Notes: generated by a model not told the origin, from the letters alone. A DNA stretch of 8,655 nt from Klebsiella pneumoniae (GCA_945873015.1 CAMCBY010000144.1:1-8655); one strand, 5' to 3'; positions 1 through 6,790 are shown, numbered from the stretch's first letter. Numbers and translations are program-made.

Positions 1-853
1 CATCGCAGGAGGTACACGCGCCGACCGGATTGTTAAAGGAGAACAGGCGTGGTTCAAGCTCGCTGATGGAATAACCGCACACTTTGCAGGCAAAGCGCGA
101 GGAGAATATGAGCTCCGCGCCGGGCCCGGCGTGATCGCCTTCCATCGGCACCACCCGCGCCACACCTTCGCCCAGCCCCAGTGCTGACTCAAAAGATTCC
201 GCGAGGCGCTGCTTCAAGTCCTCACGCACGCGAAAACGATCGATGACCACGTCAATGTCGTGCTTCTTGCGCAATGCCAGCACCGGCGGCTGATCGAGCA
301 TCACCACCTCGCCGTCCACCACCGCGCGCAGATAGCCGAGACGGCCCAGATGCTCGAACACCTGGTGATGTTCACCCTTGCGGCCGCGCACGACCGGTGC
401 GAGCAGCATCCAGCGCGAATCGGGCGGCAGTGCCAGCACCTGATCGACCATCTGCGAGACGGTCTGGGCTTCGAGTATTTCCGCATGGTCAGGGCAGCGC
501 GGCTCACCTACACGCGCGAACAACAGGCGCAGGTAGTCGTAAATCTCGGTGATGGTGCCGACCGTTGAGCGCGGGTTATGCGAGGTCGATTTCTGTTCGA
601 TGGAAATCGCCGGTGACAGCCCTTCGATGTGATCGATATCGGGCTTTTCCATCATCGACAGGAACTGGCGGGCATAGGCCGACAGCGATTCGACATAACG
701 CCGCTGTCCTTCCGCATAGATGGTGTCGAACGCCAGCGATGATTTACCCGAGCCCGACAGGCCGGTGATCACGATGAGCTTATCGCGCGGCAGATCGATA
801 TCGATGTTCTTGAGATTGTGCGTGCGTGCGCCGCGAAGATGAATCGTATCCAT
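1..853 (-). CDS. uvrA: Excinuclease ABC subunit UvrA, N-terminal part (runs off left edge)
   Basis: UvrA is the damage-scanning ATPase of nucleotide excision repair; it loads UvrB onto lesions in the cytoplasm. I translated 284 codons from the ATG at 853-851. The protein opens MDTIHLRGARTHNLKNI and has a first Walker A motif GLSGSGKSS at residues 31-39. The UvrA-specific stretch YVESLSAYARQF follows, then IEQKSTSHNPRSTVGT. The first zinc module has C256-x2-C259 and C280-x2-C283, very near the C253/C256/C277/C280 spacing of E. coli UvrA. Roughly the first 30% of a protein of about 940 residues is present, and the signature and second ABC module lie outside. The start matches the family N-terminus. 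The Shine-Dalgarno is weak: GGAAG about 12 nt upstream. The gene is divergent from the MFS gene across 103 bp. I see no frameshift. Identification is near certain. Confidence 0.98.
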   Translation of the reverse strand, partial: MDTIHLRGARTHNLKNIDIDLPRDKLIVITGLSGSGKSSLAFDTIYAEGQRRYVESLSAYARQFLSMMEKPDIDHIEGLSPAISIEQKSTSHNPRSTVGTITEIYDYLRLLFARVGEPRCPDHAEILEAQTVSQMVDQVLALPPDSRWMLLAPVVRGRKGEHHQVFEHLGRLGYLRAVVDGEVVMLDQPPVLALRKKHDIDVVIDRFRVREDLKQRLAESFESALGLGEGVARVVPMEGDHAGPGAELIFSSRFACKVCGYSISELEPRLFSFNNPVGACTSCD

Positions 854-914
854 TGACAGTACTGGCTTCCCAAGGCGTGCGGCTGCGACTGGCGCCGGCA
901 AAGATCAAACGGGT

Positions 915-944
915 ACTATACGGTGTTTTTTCGCCACGGCTCAA
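915..944 (-). promoter_or_regulatory. Putative sigma-70 promoter for uvrA
   Basis: Reading the minus strand, a -35-like TTGAGC (944-939, 4 of 6 matches) is followed by an 18-bp spacer containing an A-tract and a -10-like TATAGT (920-915, 5 of 6 matches). Transcription would start near 908, giving a leader of roughly 55 nt before the uvrA ATG at 853. No convincing promoter for the divergent MFS gene was found in the same 103-bp gap. This is inferred from consensus only. Confidence 0.4.
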
Positions 945-956
945 TTCGTTTACATC

Positions 957-2147
957 GTGTCTCAAAGCATCGCTTTCACCGCCCAGGAACGGCACGCCAC
1001 TTTCGCCCTCGCGGGGGTGTTTTTTCTGCGTATGCTCGGACTGTTCATGCTGGTGCCGGTGCTGGCGCTTTATGCCGATCAGTTGGCGGGCGCAAGCCCT
1101 TTCATGATCGGGCTGACTCTCGGTATCTACGGCCTGACCCAGGCCTGTCTGCAGATCCCTTTCGGCAATCTGTCTGATCGGATCGGCCGCAAGCCGGTGA
1201 TCGCACTTGGCCTCGTGATCTTCACCTTGGGCTCAGGCATTGCCGCCTTCGCCCATCACATCCTGCCCGTCTTGCTAGGCCGCGCCGTGCAGGGCGCGGG
1301 CGCGGTATCGGGCGCGACCTTGGCGTTGGCCGCTGACCTGACCCGCGAGACTCAGCGCACCAAGGTCATGGCCATCATCGGCGTCAGTATCGGTATCGCG
1401 TTCTCGGTGGCGTTTGTGCTCGGGCCCATGATCGATGGGGCGGTCGGCTTGAATGGCCTGTTCGTGGCCTCGGGGGTGGCCGGTGCGCTGGCGCTGCCCG
1501 TGCTGTTTTATCTTGTTCCTACGCCGCCCAATCAGGTGCGTCGCACCGCGCCGATTTCGTGGGCGGCGGTCAGTGCCCCGGAATTACGCGTGTTGTACTT
1601 CGGCGTGCTGGCGTTGCATCTGGTGCTGGCGGCAAGTTTTGTCGCGATTCCTGTCGGCCTCAAGGAAGGGCTCAATCTGCCCGCCGCGCGCCATCACACG
1701 GTTTACCTGCCGGTGCTGCTGGTATCCATCGCGCTGGTTGCACCGTTGATCCGCTTGTCGATGCGCCCCGGTTGGTTGATGCGGGTCTCGCGTATCGCCA
1801 TCGGTCTGCTGTGTCTGGCGGAAGTGCTGGTGTGGTTGACCTGGCACTCCCGGGTTGGCACTTATGTTGCCCTGACGGTGTTTTTCACGGCCTTTAATTT
1901 TCTTGAGTCCTCCCTGCCGAGCCTCATCTCGCGCGTTGCGCCGCCGGCCTACAAGGGCACCGCGCTCGGTGCCTATGCAACTTTCCAGTTCCTCGGCATG
2001 TTCATCGGCGGCACCCTCGGCGGTCTGGTTGCCGGCCGGGCCGGTTTTGCGCTGGTGCCCGCGGTCTGCGCCGGCTTGTGCGTGTTGTGGCTGGTTGCCG
2101 CGCTGCGCGCGCCGGGCGGCGCCCTCGAGGTATCGCGGCAGGACTGA
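957..2147 (+). CDS. MFS transporter, YajR-like, without the C-terminal YAM domain
   Basis: A 396-residue inner-membrane major facilitator superfamily protein, probably a proton-driven efflux pump; the substrate is unknown. The sequence is strongly hydrophobic with a pattern compatible with 12 membrane helices. The FLRMLGLFMLVPVLALY stretch (residues 23-39) resembles helix 1 of E. coli YajR. The MFS motif A, GNLSDRIGRKP, is at 70-80 between helices 2 and 3. LGRAVQGAGAV and LPSLISRVAPPAYKGTALG also resemble YajR. E. coli YajR is about 454 residues because of a cytoplasmic YAM domain; this protein ends soon after the last helix (ALEVSRQD), so that domain is missing. The start is GTG at 957, chosen because the family N-terminus (TAQERHATFALAG) begins shortly after; no clear Shine-Dalgarno precedes it. 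It lies between uvrA and ssb, a common gammaproteobacterial arrangement. The family call is firm, but the function is not. Confidence 0.9.
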   Translation: MSQSIAFTAQERHATFALAGVFFLRMLGLFMLVPVLALYADQLAGASPFMIGLTLGIYGLTQACLQIPFGNLSDRIGRKPVIALGLVIFTLGSGIAAFAHHILPVLLGRAVQGAGAVSGATLALAADLTRETQRTKVMAIIGVSIGIAFSVAFVLGPMIDGAVGLNGLFVASGVAGALALPVLFYLVPTPPNQVRRTAPISWAAVSAPELRVLYFGVLALHLVLAASFVAIPVGLKEGLNLPAARHHTVYLPVLLVSIALVAPLIRLSMRPGWLMRVSRIAIGLLCLAEVLVWLTWHSRVGTYVALTVFFTAFNFLESSLPSLISRVAPPAYKGTALGAYATFQFLGMFIGGTLGGLVAGRAGFALVPAVCAGLCVLWLVAALRAPGGALEVSRQD

Positions 2148-2172
2148 CGCGGCCCACCGGCTTGGGTAGAAT
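2144..2172 (+). promoter_or_regulatory. Putative sigma-70 promoter for ssb
   Basis: CTGACG (2144-2149, 4 of 6 matches to the -35 box) and TAGAAT (2167-2172, 5 of 6 to the -10 box) are separated by an ideal 17 bp. The -35 box contains the TGA stop codon of the MFS gene (2145-2147). Transcription would start near 2179, about 50 nt before the ssb ATG. It would let ssb be expressed independently of the transporter. Confidence 0.5.
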
Positions 2173-2212
2173 CCGGGCCTCTACCCGACCACGGAAGGTC
2201 GTATCAACTACC

Positions 2213-2220
2213 GGAAGGAG
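2213..2220 (+). promoter_or_regulatory. Strong ribosome binding site of ssb
   Basis: GGAAGGAG lies 9 nt before the ATG at 2230. It is the best Shine-Dalgarno match in the window and fixes the ssb start. It fits the high expression expected for a single-strand DNA binding protein. Confidence 0.8.
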
Positions 2221-2229
2221 CAAACATCC

Positions 2230-2718
2230 ATGGCACGTGGCCTCAATAAAGTCATGCTGATCGGCAATCTCGGCGCCGATCCCGAAGTGCGTTACACCGC
2301 CGGCGGCGCTGCCGTCGCCAACGTGCGCCTCGCGACCGCCGACACCTGGCGTGACAAGGACAGCGGCGAGACCCAGGAGCGTACCGAATGGCACCGCGTG
2401 GTGTTTTTCGGGCGCCTGGCGGAAATCGTCGAGCAGTATGTGAAGAAGGGATCTCAGATCTACATCGAAGGCCGTCTGCAGACTCGCAAATGGCAGGACA
2501 AAGACGGCAACGAAAAATTCAGCACCGAAATTGTCGCGAGTGACATGCAGATGCTTGGGGGCCGTGGCGCAGCGGGCGGCGGCGGCGCACCCGCAGGGAG
2601 TGGCGGAGAACGCGGTGGTGCAAGCTACGGCGGCGGTGGTGGCGGCAGTCGCGATGACAGCGCACCACGCGGTCAGGCCGAACCGCCCATGGACTTCGAC
2701 GACGATATCCCGTTCTAA
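2230..2718 (+). CDS. ssb: Single-stranded DNA-binding protein SSB
   Basis: SSB coats single-stranded DNA as a homotetramer during replication, recombination and repair, and recruits partner proteins through its C-terminal tip. The 162-residue protein has an OB-fold at about residues 1-109, beginning ARGLNKVMLIGNLGADPEVRY. It keeps W40, W54, F60 and W88, the aromatic DNA-stacking positions of E. coli SSB. A disordered glycine-rich linker follows at about 110-153 with runs of Gly. The protein ends in the canonical acidic tip MDFDDDIPF (154-162), which binds repair and replication enzymes. The length is near that of E. coli SSB (178). The start is fixed by a strong Shine-Dalgarno and the family N-terminus. 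It lies 82 bp after the MFS gene with its own likely promoter, and is convergent with pyk. Identification is near certain. Confidence 0.99.
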   Translation: MARGLNKVMLIGNLGADPEVRYTAGGAAVANVRLATADTWRDKDSGETQERTEWHRVVFFGRLAEIVEQYVKKGSQIYIEGRLQTRKWQDKDGNEKFSTEIVASDMQMLGGRGAAGGGGAPAGSGGERGGASYGGGGGGSRDDSAPRGQAEPPMDFDDDIPF

Positions 2719-2736
2719 GGGCAGCCTTCGTTCGAC

Positions 2737-2764
2737 TGTAGGTGCGAATGAATTCGCACCTACA
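2737..2764. repeat. Perfect REP-like palindrome between convergent ssb and pyk
   Basis: Two 13-bp arms, TGTAGGTGCGAAT (2737-2749) and ATTCGCACCTACA (2752-2764), are exact inverse complements around a 2-bp centre (GA). The element starts 18 bp after the ssb stop. It covers the pyk stop codon (TAG on the minus strand, 2762-2760) and two bases of the last sense codon. The TGTAGGTGCGAAT core resembles extragenic palindromes of the REP type in Pseudomonas and relatives. No T-run follows on either strand, so it is not a canonical Rho-independent terminator. It could still fold in both transcripts and protect their 3' ends. Only one copy is in the window. Confidence 0.8.
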
Positions 2765-4211
2765 CCTGTAACACGGTAATCGACGGCGAGTTGATTGCCG
2801 GGTCGGCGTGGAAACCACGCACCAGCACTACATACCCGCCATCTTTGGCCAGACCGAGCTCGCGTGCCACACGACGCGCAATCTGATTGGGATTTTCAGC
2901 GCCGACGCTCGCTACATAGTGCGGAATCATGCCCCACATGAGACTCGTGCGGCGGCAGGTCTGCAGATCGCACGAGATAGCCACCACTGGTGCCGCCGGT
3001 CGGGCCGCACTGATGGTCGCTGCGGTCATGCCGTGCACCGAGATCACCATCACCGCACGTGCGCGGAGATCAGCGACCAGCCGCGCGGTGGCATCCGCGA
3101 TCGCATCACCAAACAACATCGGCACGGTGGTCGGCACATGACTGCCGGGGAACGCCAGACCCGCATGCCAGTAGTAGGCCTCGGTCTGACGCGCAACGCG
3201 GTCCATCATCTGTACCGCCGCCACCGGGAAACGCCCAACTGCCGACTCGCCGGACAACATGACGGCATCGGCACCGCTCGCGACCGCAAACGACACATCG
3301 GAAACCTCAGCACGGGTCGGTCGCGCATTGGTGATCATCGATTCGAGCATCTGTGTGGCGACGATCACAGGTTTGTTGAGTTGGCGCGCGCGCGTAATCA
3401 ACTGGGTCTGCGCCAACGGCACCTGCTCGGGGTTGAGTTCCACACCCAGATCGCCCCGCGCCACCATGATGCCGTCGGCACGCGCGATGATGTCCTCGCT
3501 GTTGGCCAAGGCTTCGGGCTTTTCAATCTTGGCGATGATGCCGGCCTTGGAGCCGGCCGCATCAACAATGACGCGCAGGGCTGTGATGTCATCCCCATTA
3601 CGCACGAAGGACAGCGCAATAAAATCCACACCGGCGGCAAGCGCGAATACTGCGTCTTTGCGATCCTTGTCGGTCAGTGAAGGCGCGGAAACCGTCGTGC
3701 CCGGCAAGTTGATGCCTTTGTGATCACCCACCGGACCACCCGCCACCACCAGACAATCGACTTCCTGCCCCCGCACTTCCAACACCCGCAGTTCGACCGC
3801 GCCGTCGTTCAGGAGAATGCGATTTCCGGGGGCGACGTCCTGCGGCAGGGCCGGGTATTGCGAAGGAATGAACTGCGCGTCACCGAGCACATCCGCGGTG
3901 GTGACTATCACGCGATTGCCTGCCACCAGCTCGACACCGCCGTCGCGAAACCTGCCTGTACGAATCTTCGGGCCACACAGATCGGCAAGAATCGCGGTCG
4001 GTGTGGCGAGGCGTGCCGCCACCTGACGAATGAGTGCAATCGCGGCACCGTGCGCCGCGTGGCTGCCGTGGGAGAGATTGATGCGGAACACATTCACGCC
4101 CGCTTCTATCAGCGCGGTAATGACGTCCTCGGAGCTCGAGGCCGGACCGACGGTCGCGACTATCTTGGTACGGCGATGAATGAGAAGTGAGGGCTCGGTT
4201 TGTATCGACAT
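2760..4211 (-). CDS. pyk: Pyruvate kinase (PykA-like)
   Basis: Cytoplasmic enzyme that transfers phosphate from phosphoenolpyruvate to ADP in the last step of glycolysis. The 483-residue protein begins MSIQTEPSLL followed by RRTKIVATVGPAS. Active-site residues are present: R43 and N45 in FRINLSHGS; K228 and E230 in IIAKIEKPEAL; D254 in MVARGDLGVE; T286 in ATQMLESM. PTRAEVSDV (298-306) and DAVMLSGESA are also intact. The C-terminal regulatory domain, about 365-483, is present but ends in PSITVLQV rather than the usual TN-rich ending. Residue K82 in DLCGPKIRTG takes the place of the Glu of K+-dependent enzymes. The start at 4211 is preferred over an ATG at 4457 because it has GAGG 5 nt upstream, matches the family N-terminus and does not overlap lon. 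It lies 76 bp after lon on the same strand. Confidence 0.97.
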   Translation of the reverse strand: MSIQTEPSLLIHRRTKIVATVGPASSSEDVITALIEAGVNVFRINLSHGSHAAHGAAIALIRQVAARLATPTAILADLCGPKIRTGRFRDGGVELVAGNRVIVTTADVLGDAQFIPSQYPALPQDVAPGNRILLNDGAVELRVLEVRGQEVDCLVVAGGPVGDHKGINLPGTTVSAPSLTDKDRKDAVFALAAGVDFIALSFVRNGDDITALRVIVDAAGSKAGIIAKIEKPEALANSEDIIARADGIMVARGDLGVELNPEQVPLAQTQLITRARQLNKPVIVATQMLESMITNARPTRAEVSDVSFAVASGADAVMLSGESAVGRFPVAAVQMMDRVARQTEAYYWHAGLAFPGSHVPTTVPMLFGDAIADATARLVADLRARAVMVISVHGMTAATISAARPAAPVVAISCDLQTCRRTSLMWGMIPHYVASVGAENPNQIARRVARELGLAKDGGYVVLVRGFHADPAINSPSITVLQV

Positions 4212-4216
4212 TGCGG

Positions 4217-4220
4217 CCTC
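4217..4220 (-). promoter_or_regulatory. Ribosome binding site that decides the pyk start
   Basis: On the minus strand GAGG is followed by 5 nt and then the ATG at 4211-4209. This supports the 483-residue product rather than the longer frame that opens inside lon. The 76-bp lon-pyk gap holds no clear terminator or consensus promoter that I could find. Confidence 0.6.
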
Positions 4221-4287
4221 GTCACGCTTGGGTCGACGGAGTATCGCACAAAGCCTCGCGCCGACCGCAGCCCTCACCTCTCTACAA

Positions 4288-6681
4288 CTACTCGAATACG
4301 ACCGCCGCCACTTCGCGGAAATTCTCGACGAAATGAAAGCGTAGCCCTTGTGGGATATAGGCCGGCAATTCGTCGAACTCACCGCGCACTGCCGCCGGCA
4401 GGATGATTTCCTTGATGCCGGAGCGGCGCGCCGCAATGATCTTTTCGCGTATGCCACCGACCGGCAGCACGCGACCGGTCAAAGTCAATTCGCCGGTCAT
4501 GGCCAGCGGCCGCTTCATGCGTCGCCCCAGCGCCAGTGACAACAGCGCAGTGGCCATGGTCACACCCGCACTCGGGCCGTCCTTGGGCGTTGCGCCTTCC
4601 GGCACATGCAGGTGCACAAAAGCTTCGTCGAAAAATTCCTTGCTCGCGCCATAGTCGGCGAGATGCGCGGCGACATAGCTGTAGGCTATCTCGGCTGACT
4701 CGCGCATCACATCACCCAACTGCCCGGTCAGCTTGAAACCCCGATTCTTGCTATGCACGAGTGTCGCTTCGATATCGAGTGTGGCGCCGCCCATCGCTGT
4801 CCAGGCGAGACCGGTCACAATGCCGATGCCACGTTCCGGCACCTGTTTGCGAAACAAGGGCGCGCCAAGAAAGCTCGACAGATTCTGCGGCGTAACCACC
4901 ACTTCATGATGCGGATCGCGCACCACCGCCAGCGCCGCTTTGCGCGCGATGCGACCCAATTGTTTTTCGAGGTTACGCACCCCGGCTTCACGCGCGTAGT
5001 TCTCGGCGATAGCCTTCACCGCCCCCGCGTTGACCCGCGCCTGACGCGCGTTGAGACCCGCCTTGGCGCGCTGTTTCGGCCACAGATAGCGGCTGCCGAT
5101 GGCAACCTTTTCGGCGGTCAGATAACCGGCCAGGCGAATGACTTCCATGCGGTCGAGCAACGGCCCCGGGATTGAATCGAGTTGATTGGCGGTGCATACA
5201 AACAGCACCTTGGATAAATCAAAGCGTACATCGAGATAGTGATCGAGAAAGCTCGCGTTCTGCTCGGGATCCAGCACTTCGAGCAGGGCTGAGGCCGGGT
5301 CGCCCTGATAGGACGCGCCGATTTTATCGACCTCGTCCAGCAGCACCACCGGATTGGCGACGCCGGTATCGCGCAGCGCCTGAATGAACTTACCCGGCAT
5401 GGCACCGATGTAAGTCCGTCGATGACCTTTGATCTCGGCCTCATCGCGCATGCCGCCGACACTGAAGCGGAAGAACTTGCGGCCGAGTGCATCGGCTATC
5501 GAGTGACCAATCGACGTCTTGCCCACTCCCGGCGGGCCGACCAGCAAGAGTATCGAGCCGGCCATCTCGCCTTTCAGTTTGCCAACCGCGAGGAATTCGA
5601 TGATGCGGTCCTTCACATCCGCCAGCCCCGCATGGTCGCGGTCCAGAATCTTGCGCGCATGGTCAATATCGAGCTGGTCGTCGGAATACTTGCCCCACGG
5701 TAACGACGTCAGCGTGTCGAGGTAGTTGCGGGTCACGCCATACTCGGGCGAACCCGCCTCCAGCAGCGAGAATTTCTGCATTTCCTCGTCGATACGCTTG
5801 CGGGCGTGGACCGGCACTTCGCAATCGCGCAAGCGGTCCCGGAAACGTTCGAGCTCAACCGTCTTGTCGTCTTTGGAAATGCCGAGTTCCTTCTGGATCT
5901 CCTTCAGTTGTTCCTTGAGAAAGAACTCACGCTGTTGTTCGCTGATACGGCTTTCAACGCGCTGACGGATCTCGGTCTGCAGACCCGCCACTTCCAGTTC
6001 GTGCTGGATCAACAGCAGCACTTTTTCCATACGCCGCAGCAACGGCACGGTCTCCAGCACTTCCTGCAATTGATCGCCATCAGCACTGGTCATGGCCGCT
6101 GCGAAGTCGGTCAGCGGTGACGCATCATCCGGCGAGTAGCGGTCGAGGAAGGCCTTCAGGCTTTCTTTGTATAACGGGTTGAGCGGCAGCAGTTCCTTGA
6201 TCTTGTTGATAATCGCAAGCGCATAGGCACGCACCTCCTTACCCTTGTCTGACACCGGCGGCGGATATTCGGTCTGCACCACGAACGGCCGCTCGTTTTG
6301 CACCCAGCGCGCGATTCGGAACCGCTCTATCCCTTCGGCAATGAACTGAATGCGCCCGCTGTCGCGCATCGCGTGATGCACGCGTGCAACGGTGCCGAAA
6401 GTTGCAAAGTCCTGCGGCACCGGTGCGCTCTGGTCGAGCGGATGACGGGCGTAGACCAGGCCCACCAGTTTCTGCGGTGTATGCCCGACACTTTCGATGG
6501 TTTCACGCCACAGGTCATCTTCCAGCACTATCGGCATGGACTGACCGGGAAAGAACGGCCGCATGCGCAGTGGCAGTACCAGCAACTTGTCCGGCAGAAT
6601 TTCCTGAATGCGCGCCGGCACGCCCGCCAGCGCGGTGACTTCTGACTCGTCCTGCTCAATTACGGGTTGTGATTCGTTCAT
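4288..6681 (-). CDS. lon: ATP-dependent Lon protease, second-type (AsrA-like)
   Basis: Lon is a cytoplasmic hexameric AAA+ serine protease that degrades misfolded and regulatory proteins. In this 797-residue protein the N-terminal substrate domain spans about 30-230. A charged coiled-coil follows, including EQQREFFLKEQLKEIQKELG. The AAA+ module has Walker A GPPGVGKT (382-389), Walker B LLDE (447-450) and the pore region YIGAMPGK. The protease domain has catalytic S704 in PKDGPSAG and K747 in REKIIAA; the 43-residue spacing equals S679-K722 of E. coli Lon. Segments such as RPFFPGQ, NKIKELLPLNPLYKESL and LTDFAAAMTSADG resemble, from memory, the additional Pseudomonas Lon called AsrA more than housekeeping Lon. 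The start is the only suitable ATG; no good Shine-Dalgarno is visible. A sigma-32-like promoter lies 60-88 bp upstream. The Lon call is firm, and the subtype is likely. Confidence 0.97.
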   Translation of the reverse strand: MNESQPVIEQDESEVTALAGVPARIQEILPDKLLVLPLRMRPFFPGQSMPIVLEDDLWRETIESVGHTPQKLVGLVYARHPLDQSAPVPQDFATFGTVARVHHAMRDSGRIQFIAEGIERFRIARWVQNERPFVVQTEYPPPVSDKGKEVRAYALAIINKIKELLPLNPLYKESLKAFLDRYSPDDASPLTDFAAAMTSADGDQLQEVLETVPLLRRMEKVLLLIQHELEVAGLQTEIRQRVESRISEQQREFFLKEQLKEIQKELGISKDDKTVELERFRDRLRDCEVPVHARKRIDEEMQKFSLLEAGSPEYGVTRNYLDTLTSLPWGKYSDDQLDIDHARKILDRDHAGLADVKDRIIEFLAVGKLKGEMAGSILLLVGPPGVGKTSIGHSIADALGRKFFRFSVGGMRDEAEIKGHRRTYIGAMPGKFIQALRDTGVANPVVLLDEVDKIGASYQGDPASALLEVLDPEQNASFLDHYLDVRFDLSKVLFVCTANQLDSIPGPLLDRMEVIRLAGYLTAEKVAIGSRYLWPKQRAKAGLNARQARVNAGAVKAIAENYAREAGVRNLEKQLGRIARKAALAVVRDPHHEVVVTPQNLSSFLGAPLFRKQVPERGIGIVTGLAWTAMGGATLDIEATLVHSKNRGFKLTGQLGDVMRESAEIAYSYVAAHLADYGASKEFFDEAFVHLHVPEGATPKDGPSAGVTMATALLSLALGRRMKRPLAMTGELTLTGRVLPVGGIREKIIAARRSGIKEIILPAAVRGEFDELPAYIPQGLRFHFVENFREVAAVVFE

Positions 6682-6717
6682 GTGCTTTGTCGCGCTCTGT
6701 GGTTAAGCGCGGCCGCG

Positions 6718-6735
6718 CCACGCGCGGTCGCGTGG
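6718..6735 (-). other. Hairpin near the predicted 5' end of the lon mRNA
   Basis: CCACGCG (6718-6724) and CGCGTGG (6729-6735) are exact inverse complements around a 4-nt loop (CGGT on the plus strand), giving a very GC-rich 7-bp stem. On the minus strand it falls at the transcription start predicted from the upstream sigma-32-like promoter, about 37 nt before the lon ATG. It could be a 5' stabilising stem-loop. Alternatively it could be part of a terminator for the upstream kinase gene, but no T-run follows. Confidence 0.5.
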
Positions 6736-6740
6736 GCTAG

Positions 6741-6769
6741 AGATGCGGACGAGGCCGCCCAATTTCAAG
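6741..6769 (-). promoter_or_regulatory. Sigma-32 (RpoH) heat-shock promoter of lon
   Basis: On the minus strand, CTTGAAA (6769-6763) matches the sigma-32 -35 consensus exactly. After a 14-bp spacer, CCGCATCT (6748-6741) matches the -10 consensus CCCCATNT at all but one specified position. The start site would be near 6734, giving a leader of about 50 nt to the lon ATG. lon is a classical heat-shock regulon gene, so the biological context agrees with the motif. The element lies in the 109-bp gap between the kinase stop and the lon start. Confidence 0.75.
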
Positions 6770-6771
6770 CA

Positions 6772-6787
6772 CGACCGGAGAGGGTCG
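6772..6787 (-). other. Small inverted repeat just after the kinase gene
   Basis: CGACC (6772-6776) and GGTCG (6783-6787) are inverse complements around a 6-nt loop, 3 bp beyond the kinase stop codon. On the minus strand the following bases are TGCTTGAAATT, with only a poor T content. It might act as a weak terminator for the kinase gene or have no role. Confidence 0.25.
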
Positions 6788-6790
6788 CGT

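Noticed and set aside
854..956. A possible LexA (SOS) box in the uvrA-MFS gap, prompted by a CTGT next to the uvrA start.
   Set aside because: The CTGT at the uvrA start is not followed by ACAG after 8 nt, and no other CTGT-N8-ACAG match was found. SOS control of uvrA cannot be supported from this sequence.
2737..2764. The ssb-pyk palindrome as an ordinary bidirectional Rho-independent terminator.
   Set aside because: Neither strand has a T-run after the stem, and the element contains the pyk stop codon. It is better described as a REP-like palindrome.
2808..3680. A 290-codon open frame on the plus strand inside pyk.
   Set aside because: Antisense to well-conserved pyruvate kinase sequence, rich in His and Arg with no family features; a shadow frame.
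4212..4457. An 82-residue N-terminal extension of pyruvate kinase.
   Set aside because: It would overlap the end of lon by about 170 bp, is basic and unlike any pyruvate kinase N-terminus, and the internal ATG at 4211 has a Shine-Dalgarno.
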